Part shown: positions 8,882 through 17,495 of the stretch, in pieces | Layout of the letters: the number at the start of each line of letters is the position of its first letter | Position numbering within the stretch: the stretch's first letter is position 1 | From: Halomicroarcula saliterrae | GTDB taxonomy: Archaea; Halobacteriota; Halobacteria; Halobacteriales; Haloarculaceae | NCBI RefSeq assembly: GCF_031624395.1 | Contig: NZ_JAMQON010000004.1 | Location: 178,988-242,987 of the forward strand | Length of the DNA: 64,000 bases | Direction: 5' to 3' | Notes under the pieces: model-generated | The model's input: the letters and a program-made list of their open reading frames with translations, nothing else | Databases searched by the model: none | Told to the model about the DNA's origin: nothing | Position numbers and translations under genes: made by a program

Positions 8882-10569
8882 CACACTGGGAAGGGGGGAC
8901 TCCCCGGAGTGGTGATGCCGTCTGCGACCATGCTCACCAGCGGTGGGCCGTAGGCGATGACGATGAGCGCCAGCGCGATGGCCGTCCAGAGCTTGTAGTT
9001 GTCCAGCAGCCGGGGGCTGTGTTCCGGCCCCGACAGCGGCTCCGGAATCGCGCTGTTGACCGAGAGAGTCCCGCCGCGATGGGCCAGCCACGTCTCGGCC
9101 ATCACGAACAGGAACATCGCCGCGCCGACGAACAGCAGCGTGCCGCCGATAGCGATCTGGAGCCGCATCTCGCCGACGGAGCCGGTGGCGCTCTGGAACG
9201 CGAACTCGTCGTAGGTCGGCTCGGCCGTCCGGCGCGGGATGCCCGCCAACCCGGCCCGGTGCATGGCGTTCGACATCAGCGCCATCCCGATGAACCAGAC
9301 GTACGGCTGGGCGACCGCGACGGAACGGCGCCGGAGCCGCTTGCCGGTGAGCTGTGGGACCAGCCAGTAGCTGATTGCCATCGCCGTCAGGGCGAAGGCC
9401 GTCCCCACGGTGAGGTGGAAGTGGCCCGGCACCCACAGCGTGTTGTGGATGAGGTAGTTGATGTTCATGCCGGCGTTTATCATCCCGCTGAACCCGCCGG
9501 CGGCGAACATCAGCCCGGCGAGCATACAGCCGGTGAAGGCGGGCTTGTCCCACGGCAGCTCGCGCAGCCAGCTCACGTACCCCGTCGCGCCGTGCTGGCG
9601 GGCGCCGTGTTCCACGGAGGCGACCACGGTGAAAGCCGTCAACAGCGACGGCAACAGCAGGAACATCGTGTTCGTCATCGCGATAGTCTTGAACCCGGCC
9701 GGGATGCCGGGGTCGACGTACTGGTGGTGGAACCCGACCGGCGTCGACAACAGCAGGAACAGGACGAACACCACGCGTGCGAGAGGGTCGCTGAACAGCC
9801 GTCCGCCGGCCAGTTTCGGCAGGATAGTGTACCACACCAGATAGGCCGGCATGAGCCAGAAGTACACCACCGGGTGACCGAAGTACCAGAACAGCGTCCG
9901 CGTAAGCAGCGGGTCGACCTGGTCGATGAGCCCCAGCGACCACGGGATGAGGAAGACGACCACCTCGACGGCGACGCCGATGGTGGAGATGTACCACATC
10001 AGCATCGTCGTCACGACCATGAACGTCTGGAGTGGGATGCGCTCGTCCGGGTTCTCGGCGCGCCACTCCCACAGCGACTTGAAATACGCCAGCCCGGCGC
10101 CCCACGAGCCGACGATGAGCAGGGCCGCGCCGACGTAGAACAGCGGGTGGGCCTGCAGCGGCGCGTAGAACGTAAAGAGCACGTCGGCGCTGAGGTCCTG
10201 TCCGAGGACCGTCGGCGCGCCCAGCACGCCGCCGAGGATAGCGACGGTGGCGAGCACCGACCCGAACAGCATCAGCCGGAACGACCACCAGGCGACCGCC
10301 TGCGGGAGCTCCCGCTCCAGCGAGTTCGTCACAGCCCAGCCGAAGAGGCCGGCGATGAAGAACGTCGTAAACACCAGCGCCAGCAGGACGCCGTGGCCGG
10401 TCAGGATAGTGTAGTAGTCCGCGGAGCTGACGAACCCGCGGAAGACGCCGGTGCGATGCAGTGCTTGAACGATACCGAAGAGCGCACCGATACCGAGCGC
10501 CACGAACGCGACGATGAACTGTCGGCGGACGAGTTTCGAAGTCTTGGGATAGCTATCGACGAAGACCAT
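8881..10569 (-). CDS. cbaA: ba3-type heme-copper terminal oxidase subunit I
   Basis: This 562-residue polytopic membrane protein has about 13 hydrophobic helices. Family landmarks are an early heme-ligand HGV motif (LTGHGVLLAL), the CuB His-Tyr pair in WYFGHPVVYFWLMPAY, the paired histidines in PVGFHHQYVDPG and the heme ligands in WVPGHFHLTVG. The sequence and the lack of A-type proton-channel features place it in the B family (ba3) of oxygen reductases. It reduces O2 with electrons from a copper protein while pumping protons. It overlaps subunit II upstream and the small membrane protein downstream, each by ATGA, so the operon is tightly coupled. Confidence 0.95.
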   Translation of the reverse strand: MVFVDSYPKTSKLVRRQFIVAFVALGIGALFGIVQALHRTGVFRGFVSSADYYTILTGHGVLLALVFTTFFIAGLFGWAVTNSLERELPQAVAWWSFRLMLFGSVLATVAILGGVLGAPTVLGQDLSADVLFTFYAPLQAHPLFYVGAALLIVGSWGAGLAYFKSLWEWRAENPDERIPLQTFMVVTTMLMWYISTIGVAVEVVVFLIPWSLGLIDQVDPLLTRTLFWYFGHPVVYFWLMPAYLVWYTILPKLAGGRLFSDPLARVVFVLFLLLSTPVGFHHQYVDPGIPAGFKTIAMTNTMFLLLPSLLTAFTVVASVEHGARQHGATGYVSWLRELPWDKPAFTGCMLAGLMFAAGGFSGMINAGMNINYLIHNTLWVPGHFHLTVGTAFALTAMAISYWLVPQLTGKRLRRRSVAVAQPYVWFIGMALMSNAMHRAGLAGIPRRTAEPTYDEFAFQSATGSVGEMRLQIAIGGTLLFVGAAMFLFVMAETWLAHRGGTLSVNSAIPEPLSGPEHSPRLLDNYKLWTAIALALIVIAYGPPLVSMVADGITTPGSPPFPV

Positions 10570-11102
10570 CAGTTTTGCACCTCCGTGCCGTTGTACTCGT
10601 ACTCGGATTTCGGGACCACCTCGACCGACCCGCCCATGGCGTGGTGGCCGGCCCCACAGTACTCGTGACAGACCAGTCCGTAGGTCCCCGGCTCGTCGAA
10701 TTTGGCGGTGATGTCCGCCACCTGGCCGGGGATGACCATCGTGTTGATGTTCGTCTCGGTGATGGAGAACCCGTGCATCACGTCCGCGCTGGTCACCCGG
10801 AAGGTGACGCGCGTGTCCGCGGGGATGCGGATGGGGTTGTCACCGCTGCCCGGCACGAACTGGAACTGCTGGGCCACGACGTACACCACGTAGTGGCTGT
10901 CGTTTTGCCTGACGACGCCCGGGTCGTCGAAGCCGGTCCCGGTGTCGCCGCTCTTGACCGCTTCCGGGTCGATTTCGCCGCCCGAGTCGTCGACCATCTT
11001 CACGCCGGCACCGGCGGTGCCGTACGTAACGGTGGCGATGAAGCCGACGATGAGCAGGAGCGCTGCGCCGAGCCAGACTTTCTCGAAACTGTGAACCTGC
11101 AT
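10569..11102 (-). CDS. cbaB: ba3-type terminal oxidase subunit II (CuA subunit)
   Basis: The 177-residue protein has a single N-terminal membrane helix (residues about 10-30) and an external cupredoxin domain. CuA ligands are visible: DVMHGF for the first His, then CHEYCGAGHHAMGG with the two Cys, second His and Met. Length and the single helix fit ba3-type subunit II rather than the longer aa3 type. It accepts electrons from a halocyanin-like donor and passes them to subunit I. The upstream double-halocyanin fusion ends 4 bp before this gene, so donor and acceptor are probably made together. Confidence 0.95.
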   Translation of the reverse strand: MQVHSFEKVWLGAALLLIVGFIATVTYGTAGAGVKMVDDSGGEIDPEAVKSGDTGTGFDDPGVVRQNDSHYVVYVVAQQFQFVPGSGDNPIRIPADTRVTFRVTSADVMHGFSITETNINTMVIPGQVADITAKFDEPGTYGLVCHEYCGAGHHAMGGSVEVVPKSEYEYNGTEVQN

Positions 11103-11106
11103 GCTA

Positions 11107-12288
11107 TCACCCGATCACCGAGACGCGGCCGAGGAACTCCACGAAGTACATGAACACCCACAGCAGCGCGATGAGGACGAAGTACGCCGCGACCAGCGAG
11201 GCCGTCCCCCACGGGTCGAACTCGTCGTGTCCGAGTTCGACGTCGGGCTCCGTCGTCGGCGCCTCGTCGACCGGTCTCGGGCCGCTGGCCCGCTCCAGAG
11301 AGTCGTCGGTCGGTTCCGGCGGCCGCTCGCGGTACCGGCGGCGCATCACCGCCGCGAACAGCAGCGGTGAGAAAAACGCCGTCAGAACCGACCCCATGAG
11401 GAGCCACATCGGCCCCGAGAGTTCGACCTCGGTACCCCCCTCGCCGCTGCCGCCCGCCAACGGGCCGCCGACGACGACGGCGCCTTTCATCCCGAGCCCC
11501 TTGTGGGGCACACAGACGTACTTGTAGATACCGTACTCCTCGAACGTGTGGCTGTAGGTCGTCCCCTGCTCGGAGACGAGTTCGCCGGAGTCGAGCGGGC
11601 CGTCCCCGTCCGAGACGACGTTGTGCCCGCCGCCCGACCCGGTCCACGTCCAGACGACCTCCGTCCCCGGCGTGACCCGGACCGCGGGCGGGTCGAAAGC
11701 GTAGGCGCCGTTGTTGCCCTCCGCCCCGACCGTTATCTCGACCGAGTCGGAGCCGGTCTTGTCGACCGTCGTCCCGTCGAAGTTCGAGACGTCGCCGAAC
11801 CAGCCGCCGTAGTCGGGGCTCGCCGGCGGCCCCTTCGGGCCCGGCGTGCCGCTCTCGACCACGACGGCGCCTTTCATCCCGAGCCCTTTGTGGGGCTCAC
11901 AGACGTACTTGTAGGTGCCCTCGTCTTCGAAGGTATGGCTGTAGGTCGTCCCCTGCTCGGAGACGAGTTCGCCGGAGTCGAGCGGGCCGTCCCCGTCCGA
12001 GACGACGTTGTGCCCGCCGCCCGACCCGGTCCACGTCCAGACGACCTCCGTGCCGGGGTTGACCTTCACCGCAGCCGGGCCGAAGGCGTAAGCGCCGTTG
12101 TTGCCCTCCGCTCCGACCGTTATCTCGACGGTGTCCTGACCGCGCTTGTCGAGGGTCCCGTCGTAGTTCGAGACGTCGTCGAACCAGCCGCCGTAGTCTG
12201 GCTCGCTCTGTGCGGTCGCCGTCCCCACTGCACCGAGAGCGGCCGCCCCCGCCGTGGCCGTGAGGAACTGGCGTCGTCCGAGCGTCAT
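11107..12288 (-). CDS. Double-halocyanin protein fused to oxidase-type membrane helices
   Basis: The 393-residue product starts with a Tat signal (TLGRRQFLTA). It has two halocyanin (blue copper) domains at about 33-145 and 160-275; each has the type-1 copper set GGHNV, YKYVC or YVCVPH, PHKGLGMKG. After a Gly-rich linker come a membrane helix (about 285-307), an acidic cytoplasmic stretch and a final helix starting DPWGTASLVAAYFVLIALLW. That last segment resembles the tiny extra subunit of ba3 oxidases. Encoded just before subunit II, it is likely the membrane-tethered electron donor of the oxidase. The start at 12288 matches the Tat signal; a longer frame upstream lacks support. Confidence 0.85.
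   Translation of the reverse strand: MTLGRRQFLTATAGAAALGAVGTATAQSEPDYGGWFDDVSNYDGTLDKRGQDTVEITVGAEGNNGAYAFGPAAVKVNPGTEVVWTWTGSGGGHNVVSDGDGPLDSGELVSEQGTTYSHTFEDEGTYKYVCEPHKGLGMKGAVVVESGTPGPKGPPASPDYGGWFGDVSNFDGTTVDKTGSDSVEITVGAEGNNGAYAFDPPAVRVTPGTEVVWTWTGSGGGHNVVSDGDGPLDSGELVSEQGTTYSHTFEEYGIYKYVCVPHKGLGMKGAVVVGGPLAGGSGEGGTEVELSGPMWLLMGSVLTAFFSPLLFAAVMRRRYRERPPEPTDDSLERASGPRPVDEAPTTEPDVELGHDEFDPWGTASLVAAYFVLIALLWVFMYFVEFLGRVSVIG
11549..12051 (-). repeat. Perfect 116-bp direct repeat within the two halocyanin domains
   Basis: Positions 11549-11664 and 11936-12051 are identical over 116 bp, offset 387 bp (129 codons). They encode the copper-ligand region of each halocyanin domain. The flanking parts of the domains are similar but not identical. 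This indicates recent duplication or ongoing gene conversion. Confidence 0.95.
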
Positions 12289-12415
12289 CGGCCCCCTCCT
12301 GCGGACCAGGGGCGCCGCGCGTTGTCGCGTTTGAACCGTCCCATGGACGAGAAACCCGACTACGATGACTAAAATACAGGACGCTGTTCCTACAGACTTG
12401 GAACGCGCTAGCCGT

Positions 12416-12425
12416 TTTTTTAATA
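12416..12425 (+). promoter_or_regulatory. TATA box of the 58-residue membrane protein gene
   Basis: The string ttttttaata lies about 21-30 bp before ATG 12446, the spacing expected for a leaderless haloarchaeal transcript. It probably drives the whole copper-maturation module 12446-15913. Confidence 0.55.
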
Positions 12426-12445
12426 CATCCGACCTACCGTCGGCC

Positions 12446-12622
12446 ATGTCATCGTCCAGCCCACGTCACGTCACGCTGTTGGCTCTGCTTGGTCTGGTTC
12501 CGGTCGCCTACTACATTCTCGGTACCGGCCGGACGATTGTCGCGCTCTCCCTGGTCAGTGTCGTCATCATCACGGCGAGTCTCTACCTGATGACCGGGGA
12601 CCACGAGGGCCAGACCGCCTGA
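12446..12622 (+). CDS. Tiny two-helix membrane protein beside ba3 oxidase
   Basis: The 58-residue product has two hydrophobic helices (about 8-25, VTLLALLGLVPVAYYIL, and 31-50, VALSLVSVVIITASLYLM) and a charged tail. Similar tiny proteins occur beside ba3 oxidase genes in haloarchaea and are often annotated as an oxidase subunit; I cannot verify that by alignment. It diverges from the oxidase operon and is 1 bp ahead of the UreH-like gene, so it heads the maturation module. The start fits the TATA box 21-30 bp upstream. Confidence 0.7.
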   Translation: MSSSSPRHVTLLALLGLVPVAYYILGTGRTIVALSLVSVVIITASLYLMTGDHEGQTA

Positions 12623-12623
12623 G

Positions 12624-13397
12624 ATGGCCCCCGTGAGCATCGGGCTTTCGGCGGGCGAGACGACCGGGCTCGCCGCGATGGTCGGCCTCGGCCTCCTCGG
12701 GAGCGTCCACTGCCTCGGGATGTGTGGGCCGCTGGTGACCACCTACGCCGACCGACTGGACGACGGGGGGCCGCTGTCGCTGTCGGAGATACGCCAGCAG
12801 GCGCTGTTCAACGTCGGCCGGACGGCGAGCTACACGCTACTCGGCGGCCTCTTCGGCGCCGCGGGCGCGCTACTCTTCGACCTGGCGGCGCTCGCTCGGG
12901 TCGGCGCGCTCGTCCGGGGCGGGGTCGGCGTGGTCGTCGGCCTGTTCATCCTCGCGGTCGGAACGGGCTATCTGACCCGTGGCCGGGCCGTCGACGTGGG
13001 CCGGTCCCTGCCGCTGGTGGGCGGCCTGTTCGCCCGGGTCTCGTCGGTGCTGGTCGACCGGCTCGACCGGCTGGTCGACGGCCCGGGGATGGTCGCGCTG
13101 GGCGCGGTACACGGGCTGTTGCCGTGTCCGCTGCTGTATCCGGCCTTCCTCTACGCCGCGTCGACCGGCTCCCCGGTGACCGGGGCGCTCTCGCTGCTGG
13201 CGCTTGGGCTCGGGACCGTCCCGCTCGTGTTCGCCGCCGGCACCGCCTTCGGGACGCTGTCGCCCGCCCGGCGCACAGCCCTGCACCGCGTCCTCGGCGC
13301 GGTCTTCCTCGTCCTCGCGCTGGTACCGCTCGCGAACGGACTCGGGGTCTTCGGCGTCGCCGTGCCGAAGCCGCCCCTACCGATGCCCTGGAGATGA
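12624..13397 (+). CDS. UreH/SafE-like sulfite-exporter-type membrane protein (oxidase copper maturation)
   Basis: The 257-residue polytopic protein has about six helices and the family motif [15 protein letters not shown] near the N-terminus, with a second half containing [17 protein letters not shown]. These HCxGMC and LPCPL motifs define the UreH/CcdA-like transmembrane family (often called sulfite exporter TauE/SafE). In bacteria the same family, called CcoH or CcoS neighbours, sits with CcoI copper ATPases. Its stop overlaps the start of the copper P-type ATPase by ATGA. A role in delivering copper or reducing thiols for oxidase assembly is inferred from context. Confidence 0.8.
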   Translation: MAPVSIGLSAGETTGLAAMVGLGLLGSVHCLGMCGPLVTTYADRLDDGGPLSLSEIRQQALFNVGRTASYTLLGGLFGAAGALLFDLAALARVGALVRGGVGVVVGLFILAVGTGYLTRGRAVDVGRSLPLVGGLFARVSSVLVDRLDRLVDGPGMVALGAVHGLLPCPLLYPAFLYAASTGSPVTGALSLLALGLGTVPLVFAAGTAFGTLSPARRTALHRVLGAVFLVLALVPLANGLGVFGVAVPKPPLPMPWR

Positions 13398-15913
13398 CCG
13401 ACTGCACGCTCTGTGGGCTGTCGACGGACGACCCGGTCACCGATAGCGGCGTCGCCGGCACGTTCTGCTGCCGGGGGTGTCTCGAAGTGGCGCGGACCCT
13501 CGACGACCCCGCCGGCACCGACCCCGAGAGCGTCGACAGCGGGACCGACCCGGACGACGCCGAGGGCGAGACGGCCTTCCTCGCCGCGTCGGGGATGCAC
13601 TGTGCGACCTGTGAGCTGTTCGTAGAGCGGCGGGCGACTTCCCACGACGGTATCAGGGCGGCGTCGGCCAGCTACGCGACCGGGACGATGAAGCTCACCT
13701 ACGACGCCGAGCAGGTCGAGGCGGACGCCCTGCCCGACCTCCTGTCCGGGACGGGCTACGATGTGTCCCGCCGCCGGCCGGGCGAGGAGGACGACACCGA
13801 ACAGGTGGGCCGGCTGCTCGTCGGCGGCTTCTTCGGGATGATGACCATGCTGTGGTACGTCCTCTTTCTCTATCCGGCCTACCTCGGGCTGGAGGTCGGC
13901 CTACTGGACCTCGGCGGGACGGCCGGGTCGTACCTGCTCTGGAACATGGCCGTGATGACCGCCGTCGTGGTCGGGTACACCGGCTGGCCGCTGCTCCGGG
14001 GCGCGTTCGTGAGCCTTCGGACCGGGCGGCCGAACATGGACCTGCTCGTGGCGATGGCCGCGACGACGGCCTTCGGCTACAGCCTCCTCGCCGTCGTACT
14101 GGGGCGGACGGAGGTGTACTTCGATGTGGCGACGGTCATCGTGCTGGCCGTCTCTGTCGGCGACTACTACCGCGAGCGGGTCCGCCGGGCCGCCGCCGGC
14201 CGGCTCGCCGACCTGACCGCCCAGCGGCCCGAGCGGGCGCGCCGCCGGACCGCCGCCGGCACCGAGACGGTCGACCGCGACGAGCTGGTCCCCGGCGACG
14301 AGGTCGTCGTCAGGCCCGGAGAGCGGGTCCCCGCCGACGGCGCTGTCGTCGAGGGGACCGCCGGCGTCGACGAGTCCCTCGTCACGGGCGAGTCCCTGCC
14401 GGTCCGGAAGGCGCCGGGCGACGACGTCGTCGGCGGTGCGACGGTGACTGGCGGCGGTGAGCCGAGCGAAGTGAGGCGAACCTCGTCAGACCGCAATTCA
14501 GACGGCGGTGAGCCGAGCGAAGTGAGGCGAACCTCGTCGGACGAGTCCGCCGGTGGACTCGTGGTGGCGGTCGGCCCCGAGGCACGGAGCACCGTCGCCC
14601 GGCTCACCGAGCTACTCTGGAACGTCCAGAGCGAACGGAGCGGCGTGGGACGGCTCGTCGACCGCGTCGCGGCGGTGTTCGTCCCGCTCGTGGTCGGGCT
14701 GGCACTCCTCGCGACCGCCACACACCTGGTCCTCGGCGCGGCCCCGACCGACGCCTTGCTGACGGGCCTCGCGGTGCTGGTCGTCTCCTGTCCCTGCGCG
14801 CTCGGGCTGGCGACGCCGCTGGCGACCGCGGCGGGCGTGCGCGCCGCCCTCGGAGAGGGTGTCGTCATCACCGACGGGTCGGTGTTCGAGACGGCGACCG
14901 ACGCGGACGTGGTCGCGTTCGACAAGACGGGGACGCTGACGACCGGCGAACTGCGGCTGCTCGAACGGCCCGGCGACGAGGCGCTTCGACGGGCCGCCGC
15001 CGTCGAGCAGTTCGCCGACCATCCGCTGGCGGCGGCGATAGTCGACGCCGCGCAGGCGGCCGACGTGGCGATAGTCGACGCCGCGCAGGCGTCCGACGCG
15101 GCGATAGTCGACGCCACGCCGGGCGTCGTCGTCGAAGACGTCGAACACTCCCCCGGGCGCGGTGTGAGCGGGACCGTCGACGGCGAACGCGTGGTCGTCG
15201 GGACGCCCGAACTACTCGCCGACCGGGGGCAGTCGGTGCCCGGGAGGTTGGCCGACCGTTGCGAGCGGGCCCGCGCCGACGGCAACCTCCCCGCGCTGGT
15301 CGGCTGGGACGGCCGCGCGCGTGACCTCGTCGTGGGCGGTGACCGGCCCCGCGAGGAGTGGGCGTCCGTCGCCGAGTCGCTGTCGGCCCGGGAGGTCGTC
15401 GTCATCACCGGTGACGGGCCGGCCGCGGCCGCCCGGTTCGAGCGCCACCCGGCGGTCGACGAGGTGTTCGCCGGCGTCCCGCCCGAAGCGAAGGCCGAGG
15501 TGGTCGAACGGCTCGGGGCCCGGGGCACCGTGGCGATGGTCGGCGACGGGGCGAACGACGCGCCGGCGCTGGGGACGGCGGACCTCGGTATCTCGCTCGC
15601 CTCAGGGACGAAACTGGCCGCCGACGCCGCCGACGCCGTGGTCACGACCGACGATATCGCCGCGGTCCCCCGGGTGTTCGACCTGACCCAACGGACCCAG
15701 CGGCGCATCCGCGAGAACCTCGCGTGGGCCTTCTGTTACAACGCCGTCGCCGTGCCTCTGGCGCTTTCGGGGCTGTTGAACCCGCTGTTTGCCGCGCTGG
15801 CGATGACCGCCAGCAGCCTGCTGGTCGTGGCCAACTCCGCGCGGTCGCTGGGGAGTGGCCGGGACAGCCCGACACGCGAAGCCGGAGCCGGAACCCCGGC
15901 GTCGGCTGACTGA
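13394..15913 (+). CDS. CcoI/CopA-like copper-translocating P-type ATPase
   Basis: The 839-residue protein starts [10 protein letters not shown] with an N-terminal Cys-rich segment (CTLCG...CCRGC), as in CcoI/FixI ATPases. A heavy-metal domain follows ([10 protein letters not shown]), then membrane helices, the actuator domain with TGES, the ion-binding [11 protein letters not shown] (C466-P-C468), the phosphorylated D510 in [15 protein letters not shown] and [10 protein letters not shown]. It should export copper(I) toward the outside, here most plausibly for the neighbouring ba3 oxidase. The ATG at 13394 overlaps the previous stop (ATGA). Oddities are a repeated hydrophilic insert after the actuator TGES region and a triplicated AIVDAAQ segment in the nucleotide domain. 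Confidence 0.93.
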   Translation: MTDCTLCGLSTDDPVTDSGVAGTFCCRGCLEVARTLDDPAGTDPESVDSGTDPDDAEGETAFLAASGMHCATCELFVERRATSHDGIRAASASYATGTMKLTYDAEQVEADALPDLLSGTGYDVSRRRPGEEDDTEQVGRLLVGGFFGMMTMLWYVLFLYPAYLGLEVGLLDLGGTAGSYLLWNMAVMTAVVVGYTGWPLLRGAFVSLRTGRPNMDLLVAMAATTAFGYSLLAVVLGRTEVYFDVATVIVLAVSVGDYYRERVRRAAAGRLADLTAQRPERARRRTAAGTETVDRDELVPGDEVVVRPGERVPADGAVVEGTAGVDESLVTGESLPVRKAPGDDVVGGATVTGGGEPSEVRRTSSDRNSDGGEPSEVRRTSSDESAGGLVVAVGPEARSTVARLTELLWNVQSERSGVGRLVDRVAAVFVPLVVGLALLATATHLVLGAAPTDALLTGLAVLVVSCPCALGLATPLATAAGVRAALGEGVVITDGSVFETATDADVVAFDKTGTLTTGELRLLERPGDEALRRAAAVEQFADHPLAAAIVDAAQAADVAIVDAAQASDAAIVDATPGVVVEDVEHSPGRGVSGTVDGERVVVGTPELLADRGQSVPGRLADRCERARADGNLPALVGWDGRARDLVVGGDRPREEWASVAESLSAREVVVITGDGPAAAARFERHPAVDEVFAGVPPEAKAEVVERLGARGTVAMVGDGANDAPALGTADLGISLASGTKLAADAADAVVTTDDIAAVPRVFDLTQRTQRRIRENLAWAFCYNAVAVPLALSGLLNPLFAALAMTASSLLVVANSARSLGSGRDSPTREAGAGTPASAD
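14452..14538 (+). repeat. Duplicated 36-bp element inserted in P-type ATPase gene
   Basis: Positions 14452-14487 and 14503-14538 are identical (36 bp, offset 51 bp). Both encode [13 protein letters not shown] in frame, between TVTG and the conserved GGLVVAVG of the actuator domain. Related P-type ATPases lack such a stretch there. Each copy contains a small hairpin, gagg-cgaa-cctc. Confidence 0.9.
15035..15118 (+). repeat. 33-bp tandem repeat in P-type ATPase nucleotide domain
   Basis: Two full 33-bp units (15035-15067, 15068-15100) and a partial third encode [22 protein letters not shown] and AIVDA. Just after the conserved DHPLAAA helix, the repeat lengthens that helix in frame. It looks like recent tandem duplication. 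Confidence 0.92.
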
Positions 15914-16025
15914 CGCGGGGCTTTGCGGCCCGACTGGCTCGGGTGGGCGACCGATTGCGGGTCGCCGTGGACCGAGAGGCGTTCCGGGAGAACGGGTAAG
16001 GGGCCGCCGCCCGTCTCCTCGTCCA

Positions 16026-16304
16026 GTGGCACTCAGAATATCGGCCCGGGTTCCGGATTCGGAGCGATACCTGCTCGTCGACGCCGACCTCGAAACGGGG
16101 CAGCCACCGCCGGTGGACACGCCCGCGAGGCTACTCGACGCGCGGCAAGGCGTCCTGTTCGAGCCGAACTACTTCCACTCCATAACCGCACACGTTCCCA
16201 CGTTCCGGCCCTACGACGTGGCCGACGGTGAACTCGACGCGCTCCTCGACGGCGTCGAAGTCAGAGGGCCGCCGGCGACCACCGTCGGCGAGGTCGACCG
16301 GTAG
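16026..16304 (+). CDS. Hypothetical haloarchaeal protein
   Basis: The 92-residue product begins at a GTG (16026), reading VALRISARVPDSERYLLVDA, and ends TTVGEVDR. It has mixed alpha/beta character and no signal peptide, membrane segment or metal motif. The upstream frame is open but arginine-rich and unlike coding sequence, so the GTG start is preferred. No family is recognised. It lies between the copper ATPase and msrA on the same strand; no functional link is evident. Confidence 0.55.
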   Translation: MALRISARVPDSERYLLVDADLETGQPPPVDTPARLLDARQGVLFEPNYFHSITAHVPTFRPYDVADGELDALLDGVEVRGPPATTVGEVDR

Positions 16305-16354
16305 CGGACACGGCGGCCGGCCGCTTTTGTACGTCCCACGCCTACTAGCGGTCG

Positions 16355-16879
16355 ATGACCGAGCAAGCGACGTTCGCTGGTGGGTGTTTCTGGTGTACCG
16401 AGTCCGTCTTCAAGCAGGTCGAGGGCGTCGAAGACGTCGTCTCGGGTTACGCCGGGGGCCACGTCGAGAATCCGAGCTACGAGGCCGTCTGCCGCGAGGA
16501 GACGGGCCACGCCGAGTGCGTTCAGCTGACCTACGACCCCGACGCCGTGAGCTACGAGGAGCTGCTCGCGGTGTTTTTCACGACCCACACCCCGACGACG
16601 CTGAACCGCGAGGGCAACGACGTTGGGACCCAGTACCGGTCGGCGGTGTTCTACCACGACGACGCACAGCGGGAGACCGTCGAATCGTTCATCGAGGAGA
16701 TTCAGCCCGGCTACGACGACGACATCGTCACCGAAGTCGAGCCCCTCGAAGAGTTCTACCCGGCCGAGGAGTACCATCAGGACTACTTCGAGAAGAACCC
16801 GAATCAGGCCTACTGCCAGATGACGATTCCGCCCAAGCTGGACAAACTGCGCGAGAAACACGCCGAGCTACTGGCATGA
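16355..16879 (+). CDS. msrA: Peptide methionine (S)-S-oxide reductase MsrA
   Basis: The 174-residue protein carries the MsrA active-site motif GGCFWCTE with nucleophile Cys11 and second Cys14. Further family strings are VVSGYAGGHVENPSYE, AVFFTTHTPTTLNREGNDVGTQYRS and EYHQDYFEKNP. It reduces methionine sulfoxide in proteins using thioredoxin-type donors, in the cytoplasm. The length is typical. Its stop overlaps the thioesterase start by ATGA, so the two are translated together. Confidence 0.96.
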   Translation: MTEQATFAGGCFWCTESVFKQVEGVEDVVSGYAGGHVENPSYEAVCREETGHAECVQLTYDPDAVSYEELLAVFFTTHTPTTLNREGNDVGTQYRSAVFYHDDAQRETVESFIEEIQPGYDDDIVTEVEPLEEFYPAEEYHQDYFEKNPNQAYCQMTIPPKLDKLREKHAELLA

Positions 16880-17289
16880 ACTTCGAGACCGAGGTGGCCC
16901 TGCGCTTCGACGACCTCGACACGTACGGCCACGTGAACAACGTCCGGTACGGCACCTATCTGGAGGAGGCCCGCATCGACTACCTGACCGCGGTGGTCGG
17001 CGACGGCGACCGGGAGTTCCTCGCCGGGAGCGACGACGGCATCGTCATCGCCAACCTGGAAATCGACTTCGAACAGCCGATAAGAGCGGCCGACAGCGTC
17101 ACCGTCAGCGTCCGGGTGCCCCGGCTGGGCACGACGAGTTTCCCCTTCGAGTACGAGGTCCGGGACGACGGGCGGGTCGCCGCGACCGGTGAGACGACCG
17201 TCGTCACCTACGACCGCGCGGCCGGCGAGCCACAGCCGATTCCCGAGTCCTGGCGCGACGCCATCAGCGAGTTCGAGTTCGGGCAGTAG
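16876..17289 (+). CDS. Acyl-CoA thioesterase (4-hydroxybenzoyl-CoA thioesterase-type hotdog fold)
   Basis: The 137-residue protein is a single hotdog domain. The signature LRFDDLDTYGHVNNVRYGTYLEEARIDY contains the catalytic Asp of the 4HBT/YbgC family in DLDTYGHVNN. The remainder has the expected strands IANLEIDFEQPI and TTSFPFEYEVRDDG. Members hydrolyse acyl-CoA thioesters; the substrate cannot be told from sequence. The start overlaps the msrA stop by 4 bp, which supports ATG 16876. Confidence 0.88.
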   Translation: MNFETEVALRFDDLDTYGHVNNVRYGTYLEEARIDYLTAVVGDGDREFLAGSDDGIVIANLEIDFEQPIRAADSVTVSVRVPRLGTTSFPFEYEVRDDGRVAATGETTVVTYDRAAGEPQPIPESWRDAISEFEFGQ

Positions 17290-17495
17290 CAGTATCGGAG
17301 AAGCGATGTCGGTCGTGTGTGGATAGATGGCCGGAAACGGTGACGGCCAGAAAGGCCACAGCCCCTTTCAGTCCCGCCCATACGGTCGACTAACCGGCGA
17401 CGGGGGCTCTCTAGCTGTCCTCGCCCGTGAGTGACGAGTCGTCTGCAGCCGCGACCAGGCGAAGTTCCTTTGGCAGTGACGGCTGTAGGCGGTGT

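Noticed and set aside
8725-10668. 647-codon plus-strand frame across the oxidase genes
   Set aside because: Antisense to cbaA, whose heme and copper ligands are clear; the product is Arg/Gln/His-rich and unlike any protein.
12722-13393. N-terminal extension of the copper ATPase frame
   Set aside because: It overlaps the UreH-like gene in another frame and is Arg/Gly-rich; the ATGA overlap at 13394 is the natural start.
17327-17434. 35-codon frame (MAGNGDGQKGHSPF...) before the Lrp-like gene
   Set aside because: No promoter element, no conserved pattern and chance-level length; kept out as unsupported.
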